Part shown: one piece after another, positions 12,162-22,678 of the stretch
Numbering within the stretch: the first letter of the stretch is position 1
Layout: every line of letters begins with the position of its first letter
Origin: Heterobasidion occidentale
Taxonomy: Eukaryota > Basidiomycota > Agaricomycetes > Russulales > Bondarzewiaceae
Assembly: GCA_039111635.1 (NCBI GenBank)
Contig: JBCAQO010000011.1
Span: 1,550,001 to 1,614,000, forward strand
Direction: 5' to 3'
Length of the DNA: 64,000 nucleotides
The notes under the pieces: generated by a model
Databases searched by the model: none
Seen by the model: only the letters and a program-made list of their open reading frames with translations
Told to the model about the DNA's origin: nothing
Program-made: the position numbers and the translations under genes

Positions 12162-13141
12162 CTAAGGTGGAAGATCTTCTGTGGATCGAGAGGTTCTATC
12201 AGATCTGTTGCGCCGAGATGGACAGATCGGATGTTTGTTGCTTCTGTGAAGGGGTCCGGGAGTTTGGCTGGGTTGTTTTATCGAAAATTTCCGGCCCAGG
12301 AGGACTTCTCCCGAATTGTCTAATTCCACCCCCTCTTTATGGTCTGGCCTCCGAGACAGACCGTCCGATTTATTCGTGGTCCCCACCTTGTGTGTGAGTT
12401 TGTAGTCGAAGCGTGACAAATAAAGCGACCACCGGGCTTGTCGACAATTTAGTTTCTGCGATGTCCTGAACCATTCCAGATTCTTGTGATCGGTCCAGAC
12501 GTCGACCTGGTGTGTGGCGCCTTCCAAGTAATGTCTCCATGCTTCGAACGACCGTACTACCGCCAGAAGTTCCTTGTCGTATATTGGGTAGTTTCGTTCT
12601 GCGGGTGCAAGGGATTTCGATATATAGGCACATGGGTGCCACTTGCCGTCCTTGGCCTGTTGCGAGAGTACTGCACCTGTAGCAAAATCAGAGGCATCGC
12701 ATTCGATGCGGAATGGCTGTTCCGTATCCGGCATGATTAGTACAGGTGACTCTGTGAATGCTTTCCTAAGTCGTTGGAAAGCCTGCTCGCATCCTGGGGT
12801 CCATTCCCAGGCGTGTTTCTTCTGTGTTAACTCGAATAGCGGTCGCGCTACTTTCGAGTAATCCTTTATAAATCTGCGATAAAAATTGCAGAATCCAAGG
12901 AAGGACTGTACTTCCTTGACGCGGGTGGGCGTCGGCCACTGCGCGATTCCTTCTACCTTGACTGGGTCCATTTCCAGTGTCCATGCGATATGACGTACCC
13001 CAAGTACGTCAGTTTGTTCTTGTGGAAATGGCATTTCGACGGTTGCAGGTAGAGATCATTGTCCTTCAATATTTGGAGGACCTTTCGTACGTTTCGGATG
13101 TGTTCTTCCTTGGTCTTGGTGAATACCAAGATGTCGTCCAT
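12162..13141 (-). pseudogene. Element 2 RT C-terminus and RNase H
   Basis: Two overlapping frames. The first (12953-13141) starts at the YMDD catalytic motif of RT and continues through the thumb. A one-base loss near 12970 shifts into the second (12162-13034), with the RT tail ([17 protein letters not shown]) and an RNase H domain ([13 protein letters not shown], then DHKNLEWF). A further lost base near 12296 breaks the path into integrase. Element 1 lacks these particular lesions but has its own, for example one base lost near 4050. Confidence 0.88.
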
Positions 13142-13186
13142 GTAGATCGCTTCCCCGAGTAGATGAGGTCCTTGAAAGCGAGTTCA

Positions 13187-15499
13187 TCATGTTTGGAAGG
13201 TTGCCGGCGAGTTCGTCAATCCGAAGTACATGACGAGGGGTTCGTACATTCCTAGATTCGTTAGGAATGCCGCCTTGTGAATATCCTTCTCGAACATCTT
13301 TATGTTGTTGAACCCTGTGTCAACGTCCATGAGCGAGAGGTATTCCGCATCCTTGAGTAGGTCTAAAAGTTCCTGGATTATCGGCAGGGGGTACTTGTTC
13401 TTCACGGTTATTTCATTTAACCGTCGATAATCCATGACTGGCCGCAATTTTCCATTCTTCTTTTTGACGAAAAAGAAGGGTGACGCGATGTGTGACTTGG
13501 ATTCCCTGATGAATCCCTTGGCCAGATTTTCTTCTATAAATTTCTTGAGCTCGGCCTGTTCGACAGGACTTAGACTGTAGAGTTTGGGGCGTAACGAGTG
13601 TTCCATGCCCTCCTTGATGTCAATGTGATGGTCCCATGGTCTTTCCGGTGGGAGCTGTCCTTTGGGTCGTCCGGTGAATACTTCTTTATAGTCCCAGTAT
13701 TCCTTTGGTACGATTTCTTCGAATGATAACTCCGGCTTTCCTTTTGCGGCTTCTTCCGCTAAGCGCTGTGAGTTAGTGTGCTTGGTCTGTTTCTTTGGTT
13801 CCGGCCCGAGCAGGTCTTCGCGCTTGCCCCTAGGCAGCGACTTGTTCCTAAATTCTTTGCGCATGCCCCAAGGCCGCGACTGATTTTCCTTGTCTTCACG
13901 CGTGCCTCTAGGCCGCGTTTTGTCTTCGCGCGTACCCCAAGGTCGCGACTTTTCTTCGCGCATGCCCCAAGGCTGCGACTTTTCCTGGGTTTCGGCTCTG
14001 TGGATGTCTACTCCTTCCTCGGAGTCGTTGTACAGTTCCAGTGCTTCTAGAGCTCCCATTTCTAGGTACCTGACGAGGTATACTCCATCTTCGTCTAGGT
14101 TCGTGGAGGAAAGTGCGGGATTGCCGCCACCGTCTTCCGTTGCATCTTCTTCGGCCCATGTCGGGGCATCCATTTGTTTAGCCCAGGCGCGAAGATGCGC
14201 ATTCAACCTTTGGGTTGTGAACCCCGGATCTTTAGGTATTGTCCGCGGATGTGGTACTGTGGTGTTTCCCACTTTCCGGCCTTTCCTAGGTATTCCCGCC
14301 TTCTGTGATGGGACACTGTAGTCCCGGTGCTGATAGCTCTCGGCCTCTATCCTGTTCTCCTCGAGAGTGGAGAATATTGTTTTCTTCTTGAAGGCTCTTT
14401 TGGCCTTGACCGGCCCTCCTTGTATTAGGCAGGAGGGTGGGCATCTCGTGAGGTGCAGCCCGTAGGCATGCCAGTCGACTTCTGGGTTGTGCTTCAACAA
14501 CCAGTCGGTTCCTAAAATAACGTCCTCTTTTCCTATGTCCGAGACAAATAATGAGGTCCGTTCCTGATGTGTTCCGTGATTTTCTCCGTAAATGCGGACA
14601 CCTAGATTTGCCCGTGCAGTAATGGGCTTTCCTAATTGTTCTCCTCCCACATGGGTTATGGGGATGGGTCGAGTGGGGATAGTCGCGACTCGATGTTCTT
14701 CTACAAACCGGCGATTAATAAAATTGCCGGTTGCTCCGCTATCAATTAATGCGGAGGTCCTTGCCGTCCTGTTGGCTCCTATGAGGTCTACTTCGATTCG
14801 AAGTGATGGTGCCCCTGTTTTTACAATCTGGGAGATCAAAGAGATCGAGATGGCTGGTTCGGGATCTTCTTTGACTTCGACTTCTTCGCACAAGTGTGCG
14901 ATCGGCGAGAACCGATTGCTCGTCGGAATAGGCGTTGGCTGGCGTCTATCCGGAATCTGTTCCAAGAGACGCTGGATCTCCGAAGCTTCCGTGAGCTTCT
15001 TTTCCTGGTATCGGTTCCGCTCTGGGGTTCCTTGCATCCTTTCCCATAGGGTTTTCTTCGGCTTCTTGTTCCTCTGGTTTGGGCAGTCCCTTGCCCAGTG
15101 TCCCGGTTCACTGCAACTAAAACAAATGTCGTTGTCAGTACCTTCGCGCTTCCTTTTCCTTCCTCGGTATGGCGATAGGATTGGTCTGTAGGCTTCTTGA
15201 AAAGCTTCTTCTTCCATTGACTCCGCGTGCTTCCCTGTTTGAGTTATTAGATCTTCAAAACGATCTGGTACTCCGTCCTGAAGGACTCGCACGGCGAGTT
15301 CTTTCTTGAGTCCTCTCAGGTAGTGTTTCTTCTTGAGTTGATCGTCCGCTCTGGCTAGGAGGGCGATCGCCCCGAACATCTGCGTGTACTGGACCCAATT
15401 TCTGTTTCCTTGGGCGACTTGTAGTAGTCGGTCTGGTACGCTGGGCAGCTGAAGGGCTTTGTCCGGGGGTTCCGGTTCCGGGGTCCTGGCGGTACTCAT
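13187..15499 (-). pseudogene. Element 2 Gag-protease-RT block
   Basis: From the first good ATG (15497-15499) the frame stays open for about 770 codons. It encodes a short Gag (capsid C-terminal-like segment, then CFSCSEPGHWARDC), a retropepsin-like protease (ALIDSGATGNFINR, then DVILGTDWL), a charged linker with five tandem peptides of SRPWGTREDK type, and RT up to FGLTNSPATFQT. It stops at a TGA made by a one-base deletion at about 13189. Two more deletions of one and four bases restore the frame before YMDD. No separate gag stop is seen, so Gag and Pol share one frame. The expected N-terminal half of capsid is not evident between the primer site and the ATG. Confidence 0.9.
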
Positions 15500-15798
15500 C
15501 TTCGCTGGCTGGGCGAAGGTTGGAGTAGTGGGGTGTGATCTTGATAGAGATGGGGAACGTAACGTATCCGTCTCTTTCAAGTCGGTATCGGTATGGGGGT
15601 TGGTGGAGTAGCGGTCTGAACAAACTGTCGGTGATTTGGTTAAGCGCACTGCTAATGACCTCGGGTGGTTCTGCTACAAGGGTGATGGAGAGGGTATGTG
15701 TTCGGCGCAAATCGCCTTCGTGTAGATGGAAGGTGATGACGCCGACAATCTCGGTGTTTGGGGAGGGTAGTCCGTCCAGAGTGAGGCAGGGGCAGGTG

Positions 15799-15808
15799 AG
15801 CTCGTTCA
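15799..15808 (-). other. Primer-binding site of element 2 (self-priming type)
   Basis: On the element strand the sequence after the 5' LTR is CT then TGAACGAGCT. I see no obvious match to common tRNA 3' ends, but the ten bases are perfectly complementary to AGCTCGTTCA within the LTR (16273-16282), just downstream of the TATA box. Element 1 has the same site at 6848-6857. This matches the Tf1-type mechanism, in which the 5' end of the transcript primes reverse transcription. Confidence 0.75.
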
Positions 15809-15810
15809 AG

Positions 15811-16621
15811 TGTTAAGACCTGGTCTTTGCACGTGATGTGCCAGGAGGCTCCTGAGTCACTGAGGGACGTGCCAAATCCAAGTGCGTCCGATGAAAGCAC
15901 CGGCGGCTAACTGTGTGCGTAATTCGGAATGCACGAGAGATTCGTGATGGTATCGTGTCTCTAGGAAAGCACAAAGGTTTTCCCACAGGTGTGAGGGTAC
16001 GACCTGATGCGGACCTGGATGACAGTAGATATGCTGCCCACTAAAGTCGAGATAGAATACTGCTAGTCCTGTGTAGAACTCAGCCAGTATTGAGATGACG
16101 ACTGAGTGGTTGAGGATGATGATAGAGAGAAGCGCAGGGCAAGTCAAACCGATGCTCAAGCAGATGTTCTATTGACAATCAATAATCTGGCCTACTGGCA
16201 AAGACTATGATGTAGCAGAGGTATGGCTAGTACCAAAGGTCAAGAGTAAGAACAGGTGGGGAGTAACAAAGGTGAACGAGCTGGCGAGACAGGTCTCTGG
16301 CTCGTTCTATATATACGCGATCTGCTTTAGGGCAAGATCTACAGAAGGTCTGTGCTTAAGGCACCGAGGCAAATAGAAGCAAACGATCAACGATCGAGAT
16401 GATGTAATCTATGATGCAATCAGAGAAGCATGATGCAATCAGTGATGTCAGTGATGTAACTGATCGTTAATCCAGGAACGAAAGATAAGATAAGATAACT
16501 CAATGTCTGTTGGTGAAGTCAAGGGGTCGGTCACCGGGTATAGGTCATATCCGTTGGTCATAGACCGCATGTCATATGATCAGGTGATCATATATCATGT
16601 GTTATGAGCCGGCTCTTAACA
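15811..16621 (-). repeat. 5' LTR of element 2 (LTR C)
   Basis: 811 bp, TGTTAAGA...TCTTAACA, followed by the right GTGCC duplication (16622-16626). It differs from LTR B by a handful of changes, including two symmetric substitutions inside the promoter palindrome. Confidence 0.97.
16273..16315 (-). promoter_or_regulatory. LTR core promoter with palindromic self-primer
   Basis: On the element strand a TATATATA box (16308-16315) is followed 33 nt later by AGCTCGTTCA (16282-16273), the predicted 5' end of the RNA and primer. Between them lies a mirror copy (GAACGAGC), giving a 34-bp interrupted palindrome with 8-bp outer and 5-bp inner arms. The TATA spacing is from the sequence; the start site is inferred. 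Confidence 0.65.
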
Positions 16622-16626
16622 GTGCC
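16622..16626. repeat. Right target-site duplication of element 2 (GTGCC)
   Basis: Partner of 7725-7729; marks the exact right edge of element 2. Confidence 0.93.
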
Positions 16627-17090
16627 CCATTTGGTTTCGCAGTTGGCTTCTGCGCCCATGTTGATTCAGTACTTCCTTTTTAAAAGGACCTCCTAATGCG
16701 GAAAGGGTCCTGTAAAACTGGGGATCCAAGCGGGACACCTGATTTGCCTGTCAGAATACCTCTTGACAGTGAGAGTGTTAACATCGCTCCGTCTTGTCTT
16801 GAGGAGCTTGAAAGAAAGAAACATAAGTAGCCAGGAGTCTCCAATAGTCCTGCCTTCTTATCTTTTCCAGTTTAATGTCATGGAGGACGTTATCCGGCAT
16901 CCTGTGCGTGAAACCGGTACCTGTGGTGCGGAGGGTCCTTTCCTCTCCGTCACCTTCTGAGACAAGGGGTTCCTCAACTCCCTTGTCTAATATCCTCCGC
17001 CAATGTCCCCGTAGTCTCTGTATCCCTCATCTGGTCGGTAATATGGGTCCACGTTGTCGTAATTCCCATTGTCGACCTCATCCCATGCGT
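16627..17090 (-). other. Element 3 region downstream of ORF3
   Basis: About 460 bp between the ORF3 stop and the element 2 insertion. I see no ORF of note or repeat. The left edge stays open when joined to 7665-7724, so it may hold the end of a small coding region. Confidence 0.4.
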
Positions 17091-18308
17091 CTAGTTCAGC
17101 TCAAGTCCAGGCAGCAGTTCGCTGAGCTGGTCGCTGGCGGACTTGAGTTTGTCTGCCAATGTGAGGATGCGTTCCCTCAGGTTGATTATCTCGAGGACGG
17201 TTTGGAGTCGGCGAATCTCTTGGTCGAGTTCTTCTAGGACCGTCTTGTCCGAGTTGGGGTGTCGCCCTTGTCCTCGGATTTCCTCGTCTCTCGTTTCTTT
17301 TGTACCTTGGAGGATGCTCTTCAATGCTGCCTCCGGCGTCCTGCCCGGTGGATTGTCCTGTCGATATGGGAGGAAGGGCCTCCCGGTCCTGTCGTGCCTG
17401 TCGTTGTACCGTGGTCCAGACATATTCTGTCTGGACAGTTGCGTCTCGACTGGTTGATGCCAGTATAGTTCTGCTAGCTTCATCGTCCCTTGGTTGGACG
17501 CGGAACGGGTCAATCCGAACAGGCTGGGAGCGAGGAGAGTGTACCGTGTCGGTGTTCAAGATGAGGGCAGGTAAGAGTTCCAGGTTGACGAAGGAAGAGA
17601 ACTCGTCGGGGTGGATGAGTAGGGCGTACGCCCCATTATTTACTCTGGCATACCAGGAGGCCACTCGATGATCATTGGCATAGGCCAAAAGCCGGACCTG
17701 GTCACTCGCGTCTGCGAGGCGCCTGGGAACATCACTGTTCTCGCTCCCTGGTTGCCCGCCGAGATTGTGGTGCGCTGAAGCAGCGCATCTCCTAATCCTT
17801 CCAGTTCTCGGGGGTGCAGATCTCCACTACTGACAGGGGGGCCTCTGGTCCTGGCAGTCGATGCACTAATCGTTGCTGATTCGCGTATACTTGTTTCAGC
17901 AATTGTAGGTGTTGCCAAATTTGCATGGTTTCTCTGTCCTCTGCTACTTCTCGTTTCTGGTCTTGCGTCTCCTTGAGCCAACGTTGTTGTCAGTCGTGGA
18001 GGCGTTGGCGGAGCCGGTCTTCTTTCTTCTTGACGTCCCTCATCGTGCTCGTCATGAGTTCTCTCAGCCCGAGGTGAGGCTCGTAGTTCTGTTTGATCTT
18101 TGGCGAGCGAGGTGAGGTTGGTGGAGACTGGTATGGAAATTCCCTCTGGAGACGCTAGGCGGCTGCTTCGGCTAGGTCGTCCAGTGTCGGGGTTGGCCAC
18201 GGCCAAAATGATGTCTGGTGAGGGGTTCCTTGATGGTGAAGAGGTAGTTCCTTCATAGACAAGCATAGCGCGTTCTGGGGAGTAATCAAGAGAGGAGTGG
18301 TCGGACAT
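17091..18308 (-). pseudogene. Element 3 ORF3 with C-terminal coiled coil, frameshifted
   Basis: Starts with ATG at 18306-18308, 60 nt beyond the pol stop. The N-terminal half is Ser/Pro/Arg-rich and looks disordered. The middle (about 17690-17510, another frame) has a compact segment around NDHRVASWYARVNNGAYALL. The C-terminus, back in the first frame, is a heptad-rich Leu/Glu/Lys coiled coil of about 50 residues ending at 17091. Start and end frames agree, so two opposite small indels near 17690 and 17510 explain the shift. The protein is not similar to element 1/2 ORF3 by eye, yet it occupies the same post-pol position. Function unknown. Confidence 0.65.
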
Positions 18309-18367
18309 GTTCTGGGGAGGATATCCTTGCTTTGATAAAGGGGGGTCGCTCCTCTTTATATACCCCT

Positions 18368-20479
18368 TTACAACTTAATTGCCGCTGGTCGGGGCTTGTT
18401 GGGATAGCTTTTGTGAAATTCACGAAGCACCTCATCGGCCGTATCTTTGAGGAGGGCAAAGGGTTCCCAAGTGTTATCTGCTTCGGAGTATCCGACCCAC
18501 TTGACGAGGTATTTGGTTCCTCGTCCTTGGTGTCTTGAATCTAGAATGGTCTCTACTTTGTAGTGTTCTTCTTCATTCAGGATTTCTGGTGCTGGTCTGG
18601 GGAAATTTTCTCCATGGGCCTCTGTCTCATGATATTCGGTGAGCACGGAGGCATGAAAAACTGGATGTATCTTCCATGTTTCAGGTATTTTCAGCCGATA
18701 AGCAAGGGGGCCGATTCTTTCAATCACTTGAAAAGGACCATAGCGCCTAGGTGCCAACTTGAACTTCGGATGAGTTGTCCGAATATGAGTTCCTTCTAAC
18801 CAAACTTGGGTTCCTGTTTCCCATTGCGGAAGTTTCCGGTATAGGTCCCGGTCTTTGGCATGCTGCGCCGTTATCTGTAGACTGGCAGCTGCGTCCTCTT
18901 GGACTTCCTTGATTAGCTGTAAACATTCAGTTACTGCGGGCACCTTGGTCTCCAATGCCAAATCTACCGAATACGGTGGATTAAATCCATAGAGGATTTC
19001 AAACGGCGATTTTCTTGTAGCAGAGTGCCTTCGGGTGTTGTGGGAGAATTCTGCGAAGGGGATCAAGTCTACCCAGTTATCTTGATGGTAGTTGCAGAAT
19101 ATCTGCAAGAATTGTTCGATCTCCTGATTAACCTGTTCTGTTTCTCCATCCGTCTGGGGGTGATAAGCCGTGCTGAGGGCTGGAGTGATTCCTAGGCCCT
19201 TCCATAGCTCTCGCGTGAACTTTGCCGCAAATTGAGGGCCTCTGTCAGATACCACCTTGGTTGGTAGACCGTATCATTTGAACACATTATCCTGGAAGAG
19301 TGTTGTGGTTTCTTCGGCCGTGATTGTCTTCTTGCACGGAGTTATGACTATTCCTTTCGACAGGCCCTGGTCCACTACCACGTTTATCGAATCGTATCCT
19401 CTGCTTTCCAGGAGGTCTGTTACAAAATCGGTGGAGATGAAACGCCAAGGGGCGTTTGTAGTTTTCAACGGGTGGATTGGAGGATGGGTCCTGTGGGGTA
19501 GGTTCTTGGTGGACTGGCAAACTGTGCATCCATCTACGTATTGATGGACAAACTTGGTCATGCTCGACCACCAGTAATGGCGTTGTACCAATTCCAAGGT
19601 TTTTGCTCGCCCTGGGTGTCCTGTAGCCATAGTGTCATGGTGTGCTTTGACAATTGTTCGCCAGAGGAGATCGTCTCTTGGGACACATATGTAACTGTCT
19701 CGTCTTGTGATGCCGTCTTCATGTGTCCACTTCCCTAGGACACCCTTCATTGCTTTTGGTCCTTTTTCCAATAGCTTCTTAAGGGCGACATCTACTAGCA
19801 GATCATGTTCGGAACGCGAGTGTCGAATGAGGGAGAGGATGTCCGAGGATACAAGTTCTGTTGCCTTGACGTGTATGCTTTCACTAGAATCTACCAAAGT
19901 TTTGCTGGACTCGGTGAAAAGTCTGGACAGGAGCAGAGTCTGTGCCTTGTTATCAGATTCCACCCCCTCACTAAGGTCTGGACGCCTGGACAGAGCATCG
20001 GCGTGGTTCGTCGTTCCAGCTTTATAGCTGAGCTGGAAGTCAAATCTGGACAAAAACAGACTCCAGCGCGCTTGTCGCCTTGATAAGTCTCGCGCCGTCT
20101 GAAAGTGTTCCAGGTTCTTGTGGTCTGTCCAGATCTCAAAGGGGTGTCTAGCGCCTTTGAGGTAATGTTTCCAGTGTTCCAGCGCCTTGATGATTGCAAG
20201 GAGTTCGCGATCATGTACGTTGTAATTCCTTTCGGGTGGTGAGAACAATCCCGAGAGGTATGCCACTGGGTGCCAGTTGTTATCAGGTCCTTCCTGTAAG
20301 AGGACTGCACCGTATGCAGAGAGGGAGGCGTCGGTGACGAGCCGGTATGGATGCATCGGGTCGGGGTATATTAAGACGGGCTGACTGATGAAGGCTTTCT
20401 TCAGTCAGTCAAAGGCATGTTGGCAATCCGTGGTCCAGTCCCATTTCGTGTCCTTCTTGGTAAGATCATGTAGGGGTCA
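18368..20479 (-). pseudogene. Element 3 RT tail, RNase H, integrase and chromodomain
   Basis: One reading frame broken by TGA stops at 20477-20479, 20405-20407 and 19274-19276. Each stop sits where relatives have Arg, consistent with CGA to TGA. Domains: end of RT, RNase H (DASLSAYGAVLLQ ... DHKNLEHF), integrase zinc finger (HHDT...GHPG...CTVCQ), core (STDF, SDRGPQF, QEIEQF), GPY/F (RRYGPFQVIERIG) and a C-terminal chromodomain (YKVETILDSR ... YLVKWVGYSEADNTWEPF). Pol ends at 18368. Domain order is that of Ty3/gypsy; the chromodomain defines it as a chromovirus. Confidence 0.92.
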
Positions 20480-20484
20480 CGCCA

Positions 20485-22269
20485 TCAAAGAGAACTTGTC
20501 AATGAATCACCGATAAAATTCCCTAGACCTAAGAAGGAGCGGATGTCTCTGACTGTGCGAGGGATGGGCCATTCCTGGATTGCTTCAATCTTTGAATCTT
20601 CCATGGCGACGTGATCTTTTGAAATTGTGTATCCCAAGTAGTTTAGCTTTTCCTTGTGGAACTCACATTTCTCTGGTTTGAGATACAGATCATTGTTGCG
20701 CAGGATTTGGAGAACTTGTCGAACAATTATGGTGTGTTCTGCCATGGTCCTTGTGAAGATGAGGATGTCGTCCATATATACCACGATTTTCCGGGCCAGG
20801 ATGAGTTCTTGGAAGATCATGTTCATCATGGCCTGGAAGGTCCCTGGGGAGTTGCACAGCCCAAAGAACATTACCGTGGGTTCAAAGAGTCCCAGGGGCG
20901 TTACAAATGCTGCCTTGGACTCGTCCCCTTCTTTGATGCGCACGTTGTTATATCCCCACCAAACATCCAGTTTTGAGAATATTGTCGCCCCTCGAATGAT
21001 ATCCAAGAGTTCTTGGATTAATGGCAAGGGAGTGACGTCTCGAATTGTGTGTTCATTAAGGTGGTGATAGTCCTGTACTGGGCATAGTTTTCCATCCTTC
21101 TTGTTTATAAAGAAGAAGGAGGCTGCGCTAGGTGCCGTCGACCGACGTAATGTCCCTCTAGAAAGGTGTTCCTTGACAAATTTTCCTAGTTTGTCGTGTT
21201 TATCCAGGCTCAAGGGGAATATCCTTGGAGCTTGGGGTTTAAAATACGGTTTGAGATTTATTGCATGGTCCCAGATAGTGTGCTTGGAGAGCCGTTGCGA
21301 TCGTCTCTCGCTGAAAATGTCGAGGTAGGAATGGTATTCCAATGGCACGCGATCCTTTAAATTGGTCGTGTCGATTTCCTCCTCCAGGTCTTCGTCAAAA
21401 CTAGCGAACCCCAAGGGTTCAGGAGCTACCTTCCTGATGATGGGTTCTTCTCCGTTATCCATTGCGGAGGAGTCAAACAATATTTGCGCCTTTTTGGCAA
21501 TTTTCCTTGAAGCTTCGCCCTGAGCATTCTCTTTCAGAGCTCGCTGGCATCCCTTCTTTTTGGCTACTTGTTCTTTGAGCCGTTTTCGAGCATCGCGTTG
21601 TCGGAAGTTGTGCTCGAGCATCTCCAAGTACCGAGATTTCCATTCCTTCCTTGGGACTTGGCTCCACTGTTCTTTAGTCCAAGTCCACGAAGGTCCTACC
21701 GGTCCAGAGACAAGATGCGGCTTCGTCCATTGAGGAATCTTGTCACCGCGTAGTTTTGCTAGCCATGCCTTCTTGGTAGGCTCTTCCCTTGCCTTGGTAA
21801 AACCGTATGGTTGTTGGCAATCTTCGGGGCATCGATCAAAGTGTACCTTACAGCGCCTCCACCCGATGGAGGGGTCGTGGTATTTCAGCCAATCTGTTCC
21901 TAGGAGCATGTCGTCTTTTCCTAGATTGGTGATGAACATCTGGACACGTTCAGTGTGGGTTCTCCCCTGTCTGTCCTTGACGGTGAGATTCGCGTCTAGG
22001 CCTCGTCGAATGAGGCCTGCCTTGTTGACGGTGTCATCGACATTGCAAACGCGGATAGGGCAGTTTAAGGGGTAGGTTGGAAAGTTGTGTTTTCGTACCC
22101 ACTTCTCGTCCACCAAAATCCCTTTGCAGGCTGAGTCAATGGCAGCTCTGGCTCCAGCGCTTCTTCCTCGAGTTGTCAATCGCACGTCAAGTCGAATGGG
22201 GGTAATGATGTGGCTGTTCATTGCTCCGATTCGAATACATGACTGGAAATCATACTTGGGTTTCCTCAA
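20485..22269 (-). pseudogene. Element 3 protease and reverse transcriptase
   Basis: 594 codons. The protease-like segment has IDSACKG where DSG or DTG is expected, followed later by DMLLGTDWLKYH. RT follows with PVQDYHHLNEHTIRD, SKLDVWWGYNNVRI, FFGLCNSPGTFQAMM and YMDDILIF. Arg codons conserved in relatives appear as Cys, His and Trp (in LCPVQDYHH and LDVWWG), each explained by a CpG transition. The frame ends at 20485 after a small indel in the segment matching FLGFxNFYRRF. The protease Gly to Ala change alone would probably inactivate it. Confidence 0.9.
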
Positions 22270-22298
22270 CCCTCTTTCTTCGGCTGGTGAAGGAGAGG

Positions 22299-22678
22299 TC
22301 AGTGAAAATCCTCCGCTAGATCCGCCAACATCTGTTTGGCCTTGACTTCCCCTACTTCTCTGAAGAACGCTTGGACTCCATTAACATCACGGACGGGTCC
22401 GTTGCCTCGTTGTCCGTTAGGCGGTACGTAGCGCTCTCCATTGCTCTGGAGTGGTCCTCCGCTCCTTGCGGGAGGGTCCTCACGTTCCACCGGATGACTA
22501 GGTTGTGATAACCGACAGTGGTGGCCATGAGAACTCCCCTCCTCCAGTCCTCTATGAAGTCCCGCATCGTCTCCCAGCGGGGATTCTTGCTCGTCTTCAT
22601 CCTCCAAGTCTGTAGCGCGAGTTCTTCTACATCCTCCACGTACCGGTCTGCACGGATTTCCTCAAGAAGGGGGAACAC
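22299..22678 (-). pseudogene. Element 3 Gag-protease linker region
   Basis: Two overlapping frames between the Gag zinc knuckle and protease. The better one (22352-22678) reads as an acidic, helical segment with LEEIRADRYVED, then TSKNPRWETMRDFIEDWRRG, and ends near a stop; the last part (GEVKAKQMLADLAEDFH) is in the other frame. I recall similar linkers in basidiomycete gypsy elements but cannot name a domain. Confidence 0.55.

Larger units (their letters stand above)
7730..16621 (-). mobile_element. Ty3/gypsy chromovirus, element 2 (complete, recent)
   Basis: A complete 8.9-kb LTR retrotransposon on the minus strand: 5' LTR 15811-16621, primer site 15799-15808, Gag-Pol, ORF3, a polypurine tract beside the 3' LTR, 3' LTR 7730-8530, flanked by GTGCC on both sides. 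The two LTRs differ at only about five substitutions and four small indels over about 800 bp, so insertion was recent. Pol is nevertheless inactivated by small deletions in RT and in the RNase H-integrase spacer. The integrase has a C-terminal chromodomain. Together with the apparent self-priming this fits the Tf1/sushi-like chromoviruses. Confidence 0.97.

Noticed and set aside
15255..15809. 184-codon frame starting at the primer site of element 2 as the Gag N-terminus
   Set aside because: It starts with TTG inside the primer site, has no capsid-like sequence, and is in a different frame from Gag. Antisense or chance coding seems likelier, though it is also open in element 1.
17300..17671. 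Plus-strand ORFs over element 3 ORF3
   Set aside because: Antisense open frames caused by the Arg/Ser/Pro-rich composition of the minus-strand gene.
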